64,000 bases of DNA, from assembly GCF_036199905.1 (NCBI RefSeq), contig NZ_CP108109.1, forward strand, positions 3,147,501 through 3,211,500. Reading direction: 5' to 3'. This DNA comes from Streptomyces sp. NBC_00223 (lineage in GTDB: Bacteria > Actinomycetota > Actinomycetes > Streptomycetales > Streptomycetaceae). A program made the position numbers and the translations under genes. Every line of letters begins with the position of its first letter. Position 1 is the first letter of the stretch. Below, in pieces: positions 1-10,036 of this stretch. The notes under the pieces were generated by a model. The model made no database searches, was not told where the DNA came from, and worked only from the letters and a program-made list of their open reading frames with translations.

Positions 1-423
1 GGCGACCAGGAGCATGATCGCGAGACCGGCCAGCACCACCATGCCCATCGCGTCCGGCCAGCTCATCCTGGGGGCGAGCTGGAGGGCGACCACCGAGTTG
101 ACGCCGAGCCCGGCGGCGAGCGCGATCGGCACATTGCCGACGACGCCCATCAGCAGGGTGGTGAAGGCGGCGGTGATCACGGTGGCCGTGACCAGCTGCC
201 CGCCCTGGAGGTGATGACCGAATTTGTCCGCCGCCGACCCGAGGATGATCGGGTTGAGCACGACGATGTACGCCATCGCGAAGAAGGTGGCGAAGCCGCC
301 GCGGATCTCCCGGGGGATCGAGGAGCCACGTGCGGAGATGCGGAAGTAGCGGTCCAGACCGGAGACGGGCGGGCGGCCGGTGGGCTCGCGCGCGTCGACC
401 GGAGCGGGGGCCGAGCTGGGCAT
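1..423 (-). CDS. NCS2-family purine permease, N-terminal part (runs off the left edge)
   Basis: Reading from ATG at 423 towards base 1 gives 141 codons without a stop. The protein has a short hydrophilic N-terminus, then a segment containing GGFATFFAMAYIVVLNP, then alternating hydrophobic helices with small-residue motifs (GLGVNSVVAL). This is the N-terminal signature of AzgA-type NCS2 permeases, proton-coupled importers of hypoxanthine, guanine or adenine in the cytoplasmic membrane. Substrate cannot be fixed because the C-terminal half is outside the window. It is divergent from the DUF2530 gene, and its upstream region is unusually AT-rich, suggesting a regulated promoter. Confidence 0.9.
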   Translation of the reverse strand, partial: MPSSAPAPVDAREPTGRPPVSGLDRYFRISARGSSIPREIRGGFATFFAMAYIVVLNPIILGSAADKFGHHLQGGQLVTATVITAAFTTLLMGVVGNVPIALAAGLGVNSVVALQLAPRMSWPDAMGMVVLAGLAIMLLVA

Positions 424-461
424 GAGGGTCCTCACGTGCACTGTCGCGCCGGATTTGGGCG

Positions 462-475
462 ATCATACGAATGAT
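462..475. promoter_or_regulatory. AT-rich promoter region with small palindrome upstream of the permease
   Basis: ATCAT-N4-ATGAT is a perfect 5-bp-arm inverted repeat about 40 bp upstream of the permease start, inside a stretch (460-530) that is strikingly AT-rich for this genome. It is a reasonable operator candidate, but no regulator gene for it lies in the window, and arms this short occur by chance. Confidence 0.3.
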
Positions 476-608
476 TTAGGACAACACTTGACTGTTTCAG
501 TATGAATAACCAAGAAACCAAACACCATCTCCGCGCGTAGACCCCAGCCCTCGCACGGCCCCGACCTCCCGCCCGGCCCCCGGGGGCGGGCCGCATACCA
601 TGGGGGCC

Positions 609-899
609 ATGAGCAAGCAGCGGAGTCCCCTGCGCGAGGCCCCCGAGGCGCTGGAGGCCAATGACGTCGCCACCGTCACGGTCGGCACGATCATCTGGTT
701 CGCGCTCTTCGTGGTGCAGCTCCCGTTCTACGGCTGGTACTCCGACCACGGCCACACCTGGTGGATCTGGACCTGCCTGGCCGGGGCCGGCCTCGGTCTG
801 ATCGGCCTGTGGTACGTACGCGCCCGCCGCGACGCCATCGCCCGGGCACGTGCCGCGCGGGACTCCGACGGGACGTCCCGGGGCCCGGCCGCCGAGTAG
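609..899 (+). CDS. DUF2530 small membrane protein
   Basis: A 96-residue protein with two hydrophobic segments (roughly residues 22-42 and 53-70) separated by a short aromatic-rich loop (HTWWIW), ending in an Arg-rich cytosolic tail. Size, topology and the EAPEALEANDVATVTVGT-type N-terminus fit the DUF2530 family of actinobacteria, whose function is unknown. ATG 609 is preferred over ATG 600 because the family starts with MSKQ-like sequence, but neither has a strong ribosome binding site. It is divergent from the permease and 30 bp upstream of the ATPase, so it may share that transcript. Confidence 0.8.
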   Translation: MSKQRSPLREAPEALEANDVATVTVGTIIWFALFVVQLPFYGWYSDHGHTWWIWTCLAGAGLGLIGLWYVRARRDAIARARAARDSDGTSRGPAAE

Positions 900-929
900 A
901 AGCCGCGGCCGCCACGTACGGTCGAGGGC

Positions 930-3341
930 ATGACGGAACGCACGGACACCGAACCGGCCGCTGCCCGGCACCCCGGGCTCACCGGCGCCGAGGTCGCCGA
1001 ACGCGTCGCGCGCGGCGAGGTCAACGACGTCCCCGTACGCTCATCGCGCTCCACCGCCGACATCGTCCGGGCCAATGTCTTCACCCGGTTCAACGCCATC
1101 ATCGGCCTGCTCTTCCTGGTCATCCTGGTCGTCGGGCCGATCCAGGACGGCCTGTTCGGCTTCGTCATCGTCGCCAACACCGGGATCGGCATCATCCAGG
1201 AGCTGCGCGCCAAGCGGACCCTGGACAGCCTGGCAGTGATCGGCGAGGCCAGGCCCATGGTCCGCAGGGACGGTACGGCCGCCGAGATCCCCACCTCCGG
1301 CATCGTTCTCGGCGACCTGGTCGAACTCGGCCCGGGGGACAAGGTCGTGGTCGACGGCGAGGTCGTCGAGGCCGACGGCCTGGAGATCGACGAGTCACTG
1401 CTGACCGGCGAGGCCGACCCCGTGCTCAAGCGCCCCGGCGACCCGGTGATGTCGGGCAGCTTCGTGGTCGCGGGCGGCGGCGCCTTCGCGGCCACCAAGG
1501 TCGGCCGGGAGGCCTACGCGGCCCAGCTCGCCGACGAGGCGTCCCGCTTCACCCTGGTCCACTCCGAACTGCGCAACGGCATCAGCCAGATCCTCAAGTA
1601 CGTGACCTGGATGATGATCCCGGCGGCGATCGGTCTGATCATCAGCCAGCTGACGGTGGAGAGCAGCGACGGGCACGAGGCCGTACGCCGTACGGTGGCC
1701 GGCATCGTGCCGATGGTGCCCGAGGGCCTGGTGCTGCTGACGTCGGTGGCGTTCGCGATCGGCGTGGTCCGGCTCGGCCGCAAGCAGTGCCTGGTCCAGG
1801 AACTGCCCGCGATCGAGGGGCTGGCCCGGGTCGACGTGGTCTGCCTCGACAAGACCGGCACCCTCACCGAGGGCGGCATGGACGTCAGCGAGCTGCGGGT
1901 GCTCGACGGCGCCGACGAGCCGTACGTGGCCCGGGTGCTGGCCGCCCTCGGCGCCGCCGACCCGCGCCCCAACGCCAGCCTCCAGGCGATCGTCGACGCC
2001 TACCCGGCGGGCGGCGCCGAGGGCTGGCACACCGCCGGGACGCTGCCGTTCAGCTCCGCCCGCAAGTACAGCGGCGCCGCCCTCACCGAGCCCGGCGGCA
2101 CGACGGGCACCTGGCTGCTGGGCGCCCCCGACGTACTGCTGCCGGACGGGCACACCGCCCTGGCCGAGGTCGACCGGCTCAACGACGAGGGGCTGCGGGT
2201 GCTGCTGCTGGCCCGTACCGACCGGGCGCTCGACGACCCGGCGGCCGCGGCGGCGGTCGTCCCGCGGGCGCTGGTCGTCCTCGAACAGCGGCTGCGGCCC
2301 GACGCCGCCGACACCCTGCGGTACTTCGCCGAGCAGGACGTGCGCGCCAAGGTCATCTCGGGCGACAACGCGGTCTCGGTCGGCGCGGTCGCCGCGAAGC
2401 TCGGGCTGCCGGGCGCCGAACGGCCGGTCGACGCACGCCGGTTGCCCACCGGGCGGGACGAGATGGCGGCCGTGCTGGACGAGGGCTCGGTCTTCGGCCG
2501 GGTCACCCCGCAGCAGAAGCGGGACATGGTCGGCGCCCTCCAGTCCCGCGGCCACAACGTGGCGATGACCGGCGACGGCGTCAACGACGTGCTCGCGCTC
2601 AAGGACGCGGACATCGGCGTCGCCATGGGCGCGGGGTCGGAGGCGACCCGGGCGGTGGCCCAGATCGTGCTGCTCGACAACAGCTTCGCCACACTGCCGT
2701 CCGTCGTCGCCGAGGGCCGCCGGGTGATCGGCAACATCACCCGGGTCGCCACGCTCTTCCTCACCAAGACGGTGTACTCGGTGCTGCTCGCGCTGCTGGT
2801 GGTGTGCTGGCAGCTCCCGTACCCGTTCCTGCCCCGGCATCTGACGCTGCTGTCGTCACTGACGATCGGCGTCCCGGCCTTCTTCCTCGCGCTCGCGCCC
2901 AACAAGGAGCGGGCCCAGCCGCACTTCGTCCGCCGGGTGATGCGGTACGCGACGCCCGCGGGGCTGATCTGCGGGGCGGCCGCCTTCGCGACGTACATGG
3001 TGGCGCGCCACCACTACACCGGGAGCGGGGCACTGGCCGCGGAGACCAGCGCGGCGACGCTGACGCTGTTCCTGACGGAGGTGTGGGTACTGGCGATCGT
3101 CGCCCGCCCGTACACCTGGTGGCGCGTGGGCCTGGTCCTCGCGATGGGCCTCGCCTTCGTCGTGGTCCTGGTCACCCCCTGGCTCCAGACCTTCTTCGCC
3201 CTCCGCCTGGTCGGCCACGAAATCCCCTGGACCGCCGTCGCCATCGCCGCGGCGGCCGCACTCCTCCTGGAACTCAGCTGGGCGGCGGCAGCCCGCAAAA
3301 CCAGCCCGCTCGGCGGAAATCCCAGCCCGCCCGGCGTCTGA
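930..3341 (+). CDS. P-type cation-transporting ATPase, CtpE-like
   Basis: An 803-residue integral membrane P-type ATPase. It carries the actuator motif TGEA (159-162), the phosphorylation motif DKTGTLT with acceptor Asp307, the hinge TGDGVND (547-553) and a VPEGL transmembrane motif near Pro264, with six hydrophobic helices after residue 610. The [11 protein letters not shown] signature and the lack of N-terminal metal-binding CxxC argue against a heavy-metal pump and fit the CtpE branch, for which calcium transport has been reported in mycobacteria; the ion here is an inference. The last residues ([12 protein letters not shown]) and the stop codon lie inside a family of intergenic repeats, so the C-terminal tail appears to have been rewritten by repeat sequence. 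Confidence 0.9.
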   Translation: MTERTDTEPAAARHPGLTGAEVAERVARGEVNDVPVRSSRSTADIVRANVFTRFNAIIGLLFLVILVVGPIQDGLFGFVIVANTGIGIIQELRAKRTLDSLAVIGEARPMVRRDGTAAEIPTSGIVLGDLVELGPGDKVVVDGEVVEADGLEIDESLLTGEADPVLKRPGDPVMSGSFVVAGGGAFAATKVGREAYAAQLADEASRFTLVHSELRNGISQILKYVTWMMIPAAIGLIISQLTVESSDGHEAVRRTVAGIVPMVPEGLVLLTSVAFAIGVVRLGRKQCLVQELPAIEGLARVDVVCLDKTGTLTEGGMDVSELRVLDGADEPYVARVLAALGAADPRPNASLQAIVDAYPAGGAEGWHTAGTLPFSSARKYSGAALTEPGGTTGTWLLGAPDVLLPDGHTALAEVDRLNDEGLRVLLLARTDRALDDPAAAAAVVPRALVVLEQRLRPDAADTLRYFAEQDVRAKVISGDNAVSVGAVAAKLGLPGAERPVDARRLPTGRDEMAAVLDEGSVFGRVTPQQKRDMVGALQSRGHNVAMTGDGVNDVLALKDADIGVAMGAGSEATRAVAQIVLLDNSFATLPSVVAEGRRVIGNITRVATLFLTKTVYSVLLALLVVCWQLPYPFLPRHLTLLSSLTIGVPAFFLALAPNKERAQPHFVRRVMRYATPAGLICGAAAFATYMVARHHYTGSGALAAETSAATLTLFLTEVWVLAIVARPYTWWRVGLVLAMGLAFVVVLVTPWLQTFFALRLVGHEIPWTAVAIAAAAALLLELSWAAAARKTSPLGGNPSPPGV

Positions 3342-3524
3342 GGGCAGGAAAAGCCCGTCCGGCGTCTGAGGACAAGCCCGCGCGGCGATTGAGCGCAGGA
3401 GCCCGCGCGGCGTCTGAGCGCAGAAAGCCCGCCCGGCGCATGAGGGCGAATCAGCCCGCCCGGCGTTTGAGGGCAGAAAAAGCCCGTCCGGCGTTTGAGG
3501 ACAAGCCCGCGCGGCGATTGAGCG
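3323..3524. repeat. Array of eight Streptomyces-type intergenic repeat units
   Basis: Eight units of the form AGCCCGnnCGGCGnnTGAG start at about 3323, 3351, 3374, 3399, 3426, 3452, 3481 and 3504, spaced 23-29 bp apart. Units 3-4 and 8-9 (counting a degenerate coding copy at 3303 as unit 1) are almost identical over about 47 bp, so pairs were copied as blocks. The array fills the gap between the convergent ATPase and sacsin-like genes, and its first clear unit supplies the ATPase stop codon. Similar motifs are common between genes in Streptomyces (from memory). Confidence 0.85.
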
Positions 3525-3532
3525 CCCCTACG

Positions 3533-6500
3533 TCAGTCGAACCAGCGGTCCCGCGCCAACTCCCCTGTCCGCGACGGATCCTCCAACAACGCCGCCACCT
3601 CAAAGCGCCGCTCCCAGTGCCCCGCCGCCCAGGCGAGCCCAGCCGCGACCCCCTCCACCGTGGACGCGTGCAGCACCCCGCCCACGTACCGCCAGTCCAC
3701 CTCGACCCCGTCGCCGTCTCCGTCCCCGACGAGCAGCTGCTCGTGCTCGACATACGCCCCCGGCGCGGCCGGCAACAGATCGAAGACCGCCGGGAGCACT
3801 TCGTGCTCCTCCCCCTCGGAGACGACGGCCGCCTCGACGGCCTCGCTCAGCCGCCGTACCTGGAACAGCTCGGCCAACTCGGCGGCCAGCCGCGGCGGCA
3901 CGGGCAGCAGCGGCAACCCGTCCGCGAGCGGCAGCAGATCGGGCGCGTCGGCGACCACCGCGTCGGCCGCGTCCACGACGACCGTCGCGCCGTCGAGGAC
4001 CGCTCGCAACTCGTCGGGCAGCGTGACCTGTTCGGGATCGAGGTCGGCGAGCGCCGCGTACAGCCGGTGGAGCTGCGCGGCGCCGACCTGCCGTCCGGGG
4101 TCGGCGAGACGGCCCAACAGCTCGGCCGCGCCCCCGGGTTCGGCGAGCAGCGCGGCCGCGGAGGTCCGTACGCCGAGCGCCCGCAGCACCTGCTCGTCCA
4201 CGGCCGTGTCGGTCTCGGCCTCGTCGTAGAGCCCGGCGAGCAGTCGGTCGCCGCCGGCCGCGCGCAGGCCGACCGGGCGGCGGCCGTCGAGGACCGGGTG
4301 GTCGCGCAGCCACCAGGCGGCGTAGGGGCGTACGGACTCGGTCGTGCCGTCGGGCAGCAGGACCCGGACCGGCGCGGTCACGGCGTCCCGCAGCGGCGGC
4401 CGGGAGAGCAGGGCGAGCGCCTGCGGCCAGGCGTCGTCGTCCACGAGGTCGAGGTCGCGCACGCCGATGATCTCGGTGGCCACGGGCGGTACATCGGTCT
4501 CGGGGAGCTGGTCGAGGATGTCCTCGCACCAGACGTCGACGGCGTCGAGCAGACCGACGTCGTCGGGCTGCGCCCAGTCGGTGTCGCGCGGTTCGAGGTC
4601 GTCGGGGTCGAGGACGACATCGGTGGCGCGGACCAGTGCGAAGGTGGCGAGCACCCCGATGGCGGTCAGCGGCTGTTCACCCCAGCGGTCGGCCAGTTCG
4701 GCGTCCACGGTGCCGAGTTCGCCCTCGCGCAGGACGGCCTCCAGCGGGCTGCCGGGGAGGACGAGTTCACCGGCGGGGGCGAGTTCACCGTCCTCGTCGG
4801 GCAGGGCGAGCCCGGACAGCCAGGGCTCCTCGCCGGGCGCGAGGCCCGCGGCCTTGGCGAGGCCGAGCACGGTGTCGGCCAACTCCTCGGCGTCCAGGCC
4901 GGTTTCGTCGTCCCAGGTGGCGTTGTCGTCGTCGAGCGAGGCGGCGACGGCGGCCCGTACCTGGGGGGTCGTCAGGATGGCCCTCGGGGTGGCGGGCGCG
5001 GCGCCGAGTTTCTCCAGCAGCGGGTGGGCGGCGTCGGCGTGGGCGAGCCGCAGGCCGAGCCGGGCGAGCACGGCGGGGTCCACCTCGGCGGCGTTCTCGC
5101 CGCGCACGGGCAGCAGCACCTGGCGCGGGCCGACCACCGTACGGCCGTCGGCGAGCGGTACGGGCAGGCCGCTGAGGACGTCCGCGTCGGTGCCGGCCAG
5201 GGCGTCGTAGAGCCGCCACCACCAGTCGGCCGGGCGTTCGGCGCCGGCCAGCCGGTCGACCGCGTCGGCGAGGGTGAGCCGGGCGACGCCCAACTGACGC
5301 AGCGCGGGGCGCCGTTCGAGCGTGGCGGGCAGCAGCGTCGGCAGCACCTCGGCCAGTACGCGTACGGCCTGCGCGGTGGCGCCCTCCACCACCTCGGCCT
5401 CGACCGGGCGCAGCGCGTGGCCCTCGCCCGCGAGCGGGCCGCCACCGTCCCAGGAGTGCGGGTCCGCGGCGGGGCCGCCGCTCTCGGCCACCGGCATCTC
5501 GGCGGCGCGCGGCAGGAAGGCGGTACGGGGCAGGGCGGCCAGCACCCGGCGGCGCAGCTCGGCGTCCAGTTCGCCCTTGCCGAGCGGGCCGGGCACGAGG
5601 TCGACCACGCCGGGGCCGACGGGCTGCCACCCGGCGAGCAGACGTACGTACTCCTCGGCCGCGCGGTCCAGCAGGAAGTCGGTGAGCGGGCCGGGGGCGG
5701 CGTGCCGCCGGGTCGGGTCGAGCGGGAAGGAGGCGAGCAACAGCGCGGGCAGACCGAGGAGTTCGTCGGTCGGGGTGGGCGCGTGCACGACGCCCGCGGT
5801 GCGCGGGGTGGCCGGGGCGCCCTCGGCGTCCACCGGGACGGCCCAGGTGACCGACCAGACCGGACGCAGCCGCTCCTCGACCGGTCGGTCGGCGAGGAGT
5901 TCGGGTTTCAGGTCGCCCGCGGCGGATCCGACGCGCCAGCGGGTGGGCTCGATCCGGGCGGTGTCCTCGATCAGCACGTCGCCGCCGTCGAGTTGACGTC
6001 GCGTCAAGGTGCGTACGCCCGAGGGTGTCTCGATCACCACTTCGGCGAGTCCGGGCAGCGCGAGCAGCAACGCGTCGTCCACGGCGTCGAGCAGCCGGAC
6101 CGTCAGATCGGTGGCGGCGCCGTCGCGCAGCGGCAGGACGACGACGGTGTCGTACGGTTCCGGCGCGGTGCCCTCCGCCGGGAACGGCAGCCGCAGCAGC
6201 GGGACATGGCCGTCGCGGCGCCGCAACTCCTCTGCCATGCCGGGGATGTCGGCGGCCAGCGCTCGGGCCTCGGCGAGCGACCAGCGGACGCCGCCGGTAC
6301 GGCTGAGCACGGCGGGTTCGTCGCTGACGGCGAGGACGGCGGCGAAGCCGACGCCGAAGCGGCCGACGGCGGCCGGTCCTTCCTCGCGCTTCGCGGAGGC
6401 GCGCAGGGTGGAGAGCGATTCGACGGCGGCGGCGTCGAGGGGGGCGCCGGTGTTGGCGGCGGCGAGGACGGCTTCGCCGTCGTCCTCGGCGTCCGGGTCG

Positions 6501-6754
6501 GCCGCGTGAAGGGTGAGGCGGAGGCGGCCGGGGACGCCCGCGCGGATCGCCGCGTCGGCGGCGTTCTGGGCGAGTTCGACGACCAGACGGTCGCGGTAGC
6601 CGCCGAGGGCGAGGTCCTCCTCGGCGTTGGCGTCCTCGCGGAAGCGGGCGGCGGAGGTGGACCAGGCGGTGGTCACCGCGTGGCGCAGGGTGCTGGTGCG
6701 GAAGGGGTCGGGATGGCCTTCCGGGGCCGTTCGGGTCACGCCTGCGCGGGTCAC
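3533..6754 (-). CDS. Sacsin/Hsp90-like ATPase domain protein
   Basis: A 1073-residue cytosolic protein. GTG 6754 was chosen because GGAAGG lies 6 nt upstream; the open frame continues further but without a ribosome binding site. The N-terminus holds a GHKL ATP-binding fold: the N-box ELAQNAADAA (60-69), where Asn and Asp would bind Mg-ATP, and the glycine box GRFGVGFAAV (131-140). This matches the sacsin N-terminal repeat region and HSP90-type ATPases. The remaining 900 residues are acidic, Leu/Ala-rich and match no family I recognise. Actinobacteria carry one such gene, often annotated as molecular chaperone Hsp90-like. A chaperone role is inferred from the domain only. It is convergent with the ATPase. 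Confidence 0.85.
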   Translation of the reverse strand: MTRAGVTRTAPEGHPDPFRTSTLRHAVTTAWSTSAARFREDANAEEDLALGGYRDRLVVELAQNAADAAIRAGVPGRLRLTLHAADPDAEDDGEAVLAAANTGAPLDAAAVESLSTLRASAKREEGPAAVGRFGVGFAAVLAVSDEPAVLSRTGGVRWSLAEARALAADIPGMAEELRRRDGHVPLLRLPFPAEGTAPEPYDTVVVLPLRDGAATDLTVRLLDAVDDALLLALPGLAEVVIETPSGVRTLTRRQLDGGDVLIEDTARIEPTRWRVGSAAGDLKPELLADRPVEERLRPVWSVTWAVPVDAEGAPATPRTAGVVHAPTPTDELLGLPALLLASFPLDPTRRHAAPGPLTDFLLDRAAEEYVRLLAGWQPVGPGVVDLVPGPLGKGELDAELRRRVLAALPRTAFLPRAAEMPVAESGGPAADPHSWDGGGPLAGEGHALRPVEAEVVEGATAQAVRVLAEVLPTLLPATLERRPALRQLGVARLTLADAVDRLAGAERPADWWWRLYDALAGTDADVLSGLPVPLADGRTVVGPRQVLLPVRGENAAEVDPAVLARLGLRLAHADAAHPLLEKLGAAPATPRAILTTPQVRAAVAASLDDDNATWDDETGLDAEELADTVLGLAKAAGLAPGEEPWLSGLALPDEDGELAPAGELVLPGSPLEAVLREGELGTVDAELADRWGEQPLTAIGVLATFALVRATDVVLDPDDLEPRDTDWAQPDDVGLLDAVDVWCEDILDQLPETDVPPVATEIIGVRDLDLVDDDAWPQALALLSRPPLRDAVTAPVRVLLPDGTTESVRPYAAWWLRDHPVLDGRRPVGLRAAGGDRLLAGLYDEAETDTAVDEQVLRALGVRTSAAALLAEPGGAAELLGRLADPGRQVGAAQLHRLYAALADLDPEQVTLPDELRAVLDGATVVVDAADAVVADAPDLLPLADGLPLLPVPPRLAAELAELFQVRRLSEAVEAAVVSEGEEHEVLPAVFDLLPAAPGAYVEHEQLLVGDGDGDGVEVDWRYVGGVLHASTVEGVAAGLAWAAGHWERRFEVAALLEDPSRTGELARDRWFD

Positions 6755-6963
6755 GTCCGCCCTTCCGTTCTTGCCGTGGTCCGCCCCTGAGGGCTTTGCG
6801 GTGACGGTACCGCCAAATGGTGCTGCCGGGCTCACCGGTCCTGCCCGCGTCCGGCGGCGCGGCCGGGTGCCCGCCCGCACCACCCGCTACCGGCGACACC
6901 ACGCGTCACCGGCGATACGTCGGCCTTCGGGCCCCGCCGATCCGGCCGGCGGTGCCCCCGTCG

Positions 6964-7755
6964 CTACGACTCGTCCAGCTCGTCCGTGTCGTGGAGGTCG
7001 TCCAGGACCATCGGTGCCGGGCGGGGCGGCGCCGGCATGACCGCGGCCTCGGAGTGGCCACCGCACCCGTACGCCAGGGAGACCAGCCGTCCGTCCGCCG
7101 GGGAGAACTCGTTCGCGCACACCCCGAACGCCTGGCTCAGCGATCCGGCGATCGGCACCAGGAACGCGCAGCTCACACACTGCGCGGGCGCCGCCTGGGC
7201 CATCGGGGTCTTCGCCCCGAACTGCTCCTCCCAGCGGTCCGCGGCCGTGTGCAGCCCGAACCGGGACAGCACCCGGGGCCGGCCCATGCCCAGCTCTCCC
7301 GCGACCGAGCCGATCTTCGCCACCGAGGGCACCACGTCGTCGTCCGAGGTCTCCACGGGCACGATCTCGCCCGCCCACCCCGGTTCGAGCCGCAGGTCGT
7401 CGGCCTCCGTGGGCAGCAGATCGCCCGGGCCCATGTCGCCGGGGCGCAGCCGCTCGCTCCACGGCACCCACTCGGGCGCGAGCACGGCGTCGGGGCCGGG
7501 CAGCAGCACCGTCTCGTCGATGGTGACGTTCTTGGCGCGCGAGGCCCGGGTGAGCGTGGTGGCCCACTGCCAGCCCCGGTACGCCGGCTCGTTGCAGGCG
7601 AACAGATGGGTGACGACCCGGTCGCCCTCCGCGACGACCCCCAGGTGCTCACCGACGGATTGTGGGCCCGCCGCCTCCAGCGTCACGGCCAGCGCGACAT
7701 CGACCGCCTCGGCGCACAGGCGGTCAGGGGTACGGCTTCGCATCGCAGGACTCAC
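6964..7755 (-). CDS. DUF3027 family protein
   Basis: A 263-residue soluble protein (GTG start) with the conserved CAEAVDVAL N-terminal stretch, the block RVVTHLFACNEPAYRGWQWA, and a C-terminal Cys-containing core (CVSC, then YGCGGHSEA) typical of the actinobacterial family DUF3027. The paired cysteines suggest metal or redox chemistry, but the function is unknown. The C-terminal 25 residues are Pro/Asp-rich and probably disordered. It is divergent from the MFS gene (7971), leaving about 215 bp of shared promoter space. Confidence 0.85.
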   Translation of the reverse strand: MSPAMRSRTPDRLCAEAVDVALAVTLEAAGPQSVGEHLGVVAEGDRVVTHLFACNEPAYRGWQWATTLTRASRAKNVTIDETVLLPGPDAVLAPEWVPWSERLRPGDMGPGDLLPTEADDLRLEPGWAGEIVPVETSDDDVVPSVAKIGSVAGELGMGRPRVLSRFGLHTAADRWEEQFGAKTPMAQAAPAQCVSCAFLVPIAGSLSQAFGVCANEFSPADGRLVSLAYGCGGHSEAAVMPAPPRPAPMVLDDLHDTDELDES

Positions 7756-7970
7756 AGAAATCGTTTCTCTCTCTACGCCGTCTCACGTGTGCCCCCGCGG
7801 GCGGACGGACCCGGTGCCGAGAGCGGCGGCGGAGCGGACCTGTGGACCGCTTCAACGCGTTCGTTCCCTGCTTCCCCGGCCTGCCCGAGCCTCTTCGAGC
7901 GCACCTGTTGTCACCATTCTGCGCGATCGCACGCTACCGGTGTGCACCACGTGCGCAAAGGAGGGGGTGC

Positions 7971-9377
7971 GTGATCTTCCAATTGGGGCAGGATTGCGTC
8001 GTGGCACGAACCGTGACCGCGGGCCCAGGGCCCGTACGCAGCGCCGGGCGCGCCCTCGCGAGCGGCGTGGGGCGGCTGGCGGGTGGCGTACGCCGCCGTG
8101 TCCGCCGGACGACACACGCGGGGGGCGCGGGCGAGTCGGGTCTGGCCAAACTCATCGAGCTGCACGCGGTCAACTCCGCGGGCGACATGCTGATCACCAT
8201 CGCGCTGGCCAGCACGGTGTTCTTCTCGGTGCCCAGCGGCGAGGCCCGCGGCCGGGTCGCGCTGTATCTGCTGGTCACCATGGCGCCGTTCGCGCTCCTC
8301 GCCCCGGTGGTCGGACCCCTGCTCGACCGGTTGCAGCACGGCCGCAGGGCCGCGATGGCGATGTCCATGGTGGCCCGCGCGGTGCTGGCCTGGACGATGG
8401 CCGGGGTGGTCTCGACCGCCGGCCTCGGCCTGTATCCGATGGCGCTGGGTGTGCTGGTGGCCTCGAAGGCGTACGGGGTCGTGCGCAGCGCGGTGGTGCC
8501 GCGGCTGCTCCCGGGCCGTACCACTTTGGTGAAGGCGAACTCCCGGGTCACCCTCTCGGGTCTGCTGGCGACGGCCATAGCGGCGCCGGTCGGGGCCGGG
8601 CTGCACGTCATCGGACCGCAGTGGCCGCTCTACGGGGCCTTCGCCGTCTTCGTCTGCGGCGCGCTGCTGTCGATGTCGCTGCCGCCGAAGGTGGACTCCT
8701 CGCACGGCGAGAGCAAGGCCCGGCTGACCGCGGACGAGGAGGCGCCGGCCGAGCCCTCCGGGGTGCCGGGCAAGCAGCCGGGCCTGCTCGGCGTCGGCTC
8801 CTCGGTGCTGCACGCGCTCCAGGGCAATTCGGGGCTGAGGGCGCTGTCCGGCTTCCTGACGATGTTCCTGGCGTTCATGCTGCGCGAGCATCCGCTCGGC
8901 GGGCTGACCCCGGCGATGTCGCTCGGCGTCGTGGGTGTGGCGGCGGGCGCGGGCAACGCGCTCGGCACGGCGCTCGGCGCGTGGCTCAAGGCGCGCGGGC
9001 CCGAGGTGATCATCGGCGGTGTGCTGGTCTGCGCGCTGACGGCGGCCACCGTCGCGGCGGGCTGGTACAGCCTGGTGACGGTCGGCGCGGTCGCGGCCGT
9101 GGCGGGCATCTCGCAGGCGCTGGCGAAGCTGTCGCTCGACGCGCTGATCCAGCGCGATGTGCCCGAGCGGGTGCGGACCTCGGCCTTCGCCCGCTCCGAG
9201 ACCGCCCTCCAGCTGTCGTGGGTGGTCGGCGGCGGCATCGGGATACTCCTGCCGCTCAACGGTTCGCTGGGCATGGCGGTGGCGGCCTGCCTGGTGCTGC
9301 TGGCCTTCTCGGTGTCGGTACGCGGCCTGTTGGGGGCCGCCCGCCGGGGCGGTACGGCGCGCGCCCGGGTGGCCTGA
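7971..9377 (+). CDS. MFS transporter
   Basis: A 468-residue integral membrane protein. GTG 7971 has an excellent AAAGGAGG six nt upstream. After an Arg-rich cytosolic N-terminus (about 50 residues) there are about twelve hydrophobic helices, split by a charged central loop around residues 240-270 as in 12-helix major facilitator proteins. The motif VVGPLLDRLQHGRRAAMA resembles the MFS motif A loop between helices 2 and 3. Its position between DUF3027 and the DUF2771-mqn operon is conserved in Streptomyces from memory. Substrate is unknown; efflux is the default inference. Confidence 0.85.
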   Translation: MIFQLGQDCVVARTVTAGPGPVRSAGRALASGVGRLAGGVRRRVRRTTHAGGAGESGLAKLIELHAVNSAGDMLITIALASTVFFSVPSGEARGRVALYLLVTMAPFALLAPVVGPLLDRLQHGRRAAMAMSMVARAVLAWTMAGVVSTAGLGLYPMALGVLVASKAYGVVRSAVVPRLLPGRTTLVKANSRVTLSGLLATAIAAPVGAGLHVIGPQWPLYGAFAVFVCGALLSMSLPPKVDSSHGESKARLTADEEAPAEPSGVPGKQPGLLGVGSSVLHALQGNSGLRALSGFLTMFLAFMLREHPLGGLTPAMSLGVVGVAAGAGNALGTALGAWLKARGPEVIIGGVLVCALTAATVAAGWYSLVTVGAVAAVAGISQALAKLSLDALIQRDVPERVRTSAFARSETALQLSWVVGGGIGILLPLNGSLGMAVAACLVLLAFSVSVRGLLGAARRGGTARARVA

Positions 9378-9544
9378 GCGGCACCCCCCGCACGGGTGGT
9401 GCCGCAAGGCGTACGCACGCGCCCGGCCGGCCCGGCGCACCGCGCCCGGTCGGCCTCGCGCACCGGCCCCGGCCTGCGGCTCCCGCGCGGGGACACGCAG
9501 CACCCCCACGCGGGCCCGGGGCAACCGCCCGGTAGCCTCCCCCC

Positions 9545-10036
9545 ATGAGCATTCGCCGCGCCGCCACCGCTATCGGTGCCGTATCCCTGGGGCTGATCGC
9601 CCTCACCGCCTGTGAAAAGCCGACCGCGCTGGCCACGGTGACCGTCGGCAGCAACACCGTCACGGCGGAGGCCAGTTCCAAGTGCTACGCCAAGGGCGCC
9701 AAGCTGCCGGAGCAGATCTTCGTGGCCTGCCTCCAGGCGAAGCCCACGCACCACATCACCGTGCCGGTGGGCGACCAGGTGCGGATCGGCGTCGACCCGT
9801 CGATCGGCGACAAGGGCTGGCTGATCGTGCAGAACACCTCGCTGGCCACGCCCGAACTGCTCAAGGACAAGACCTACTGGACGCTCGACAGCGCGACGCT
9901 GTTCACCGTGCAGGACCCGCAGACCGGCCAGTCGCAGCAGGCGAAGTCGGTGACGCTGAACATCGTGGAGTCCACCGACACCAGCGGCCAGAACTCCTAC
10001 CGGGTCATCCAGTTCACCCTCGTCCGGGGCACATGA
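9545..10036 (+). CDS. DUF2771 lipoprotein
   Basis: A 163-residue predicted lipoprotein. The N-terminus (MSIRRAATAIG...) is a signal peptide ending in the lipobox LTAC with acceptor Cys23, so the mature protein should be lipid-anchored outside the membrane. The rest is a compact beta-rich domain ending in RVIQFTLVRGT, consistent with DUF2771. Its stop overlaps the mqnB start (ATGA), so the two are translationally coupled and form an operon with mqnD. Whether the lipoprotein has any part in menaquinone synthesis is unknown. Confidence 0.85.
   Translation: MSIRRAATAIGAVSLGLIALTACEKPTALATVTVGSNTVTAEASSKCYAKGAKLPEQIFVACLQAKPTHHITVPVGDQVRIGVDPSIGDKGWLIVQNTSLATPELLKDKTYWTLDSATLFTVQDPQTGQSQQAKSVTLNIVESTDTSGQNSYRVIQFTLVRGT

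Noticed and set aside
761..6790. A plus-strand open frame of about 2000 codons across the ATPase and the sacsin-like gene
   Set aside because: It is the out-of-frame shadow of two convergent genes in very GC-rich DNA; its translation is Arg/Gly/Pro-rich, with no domain, and it crosses a repeat array.
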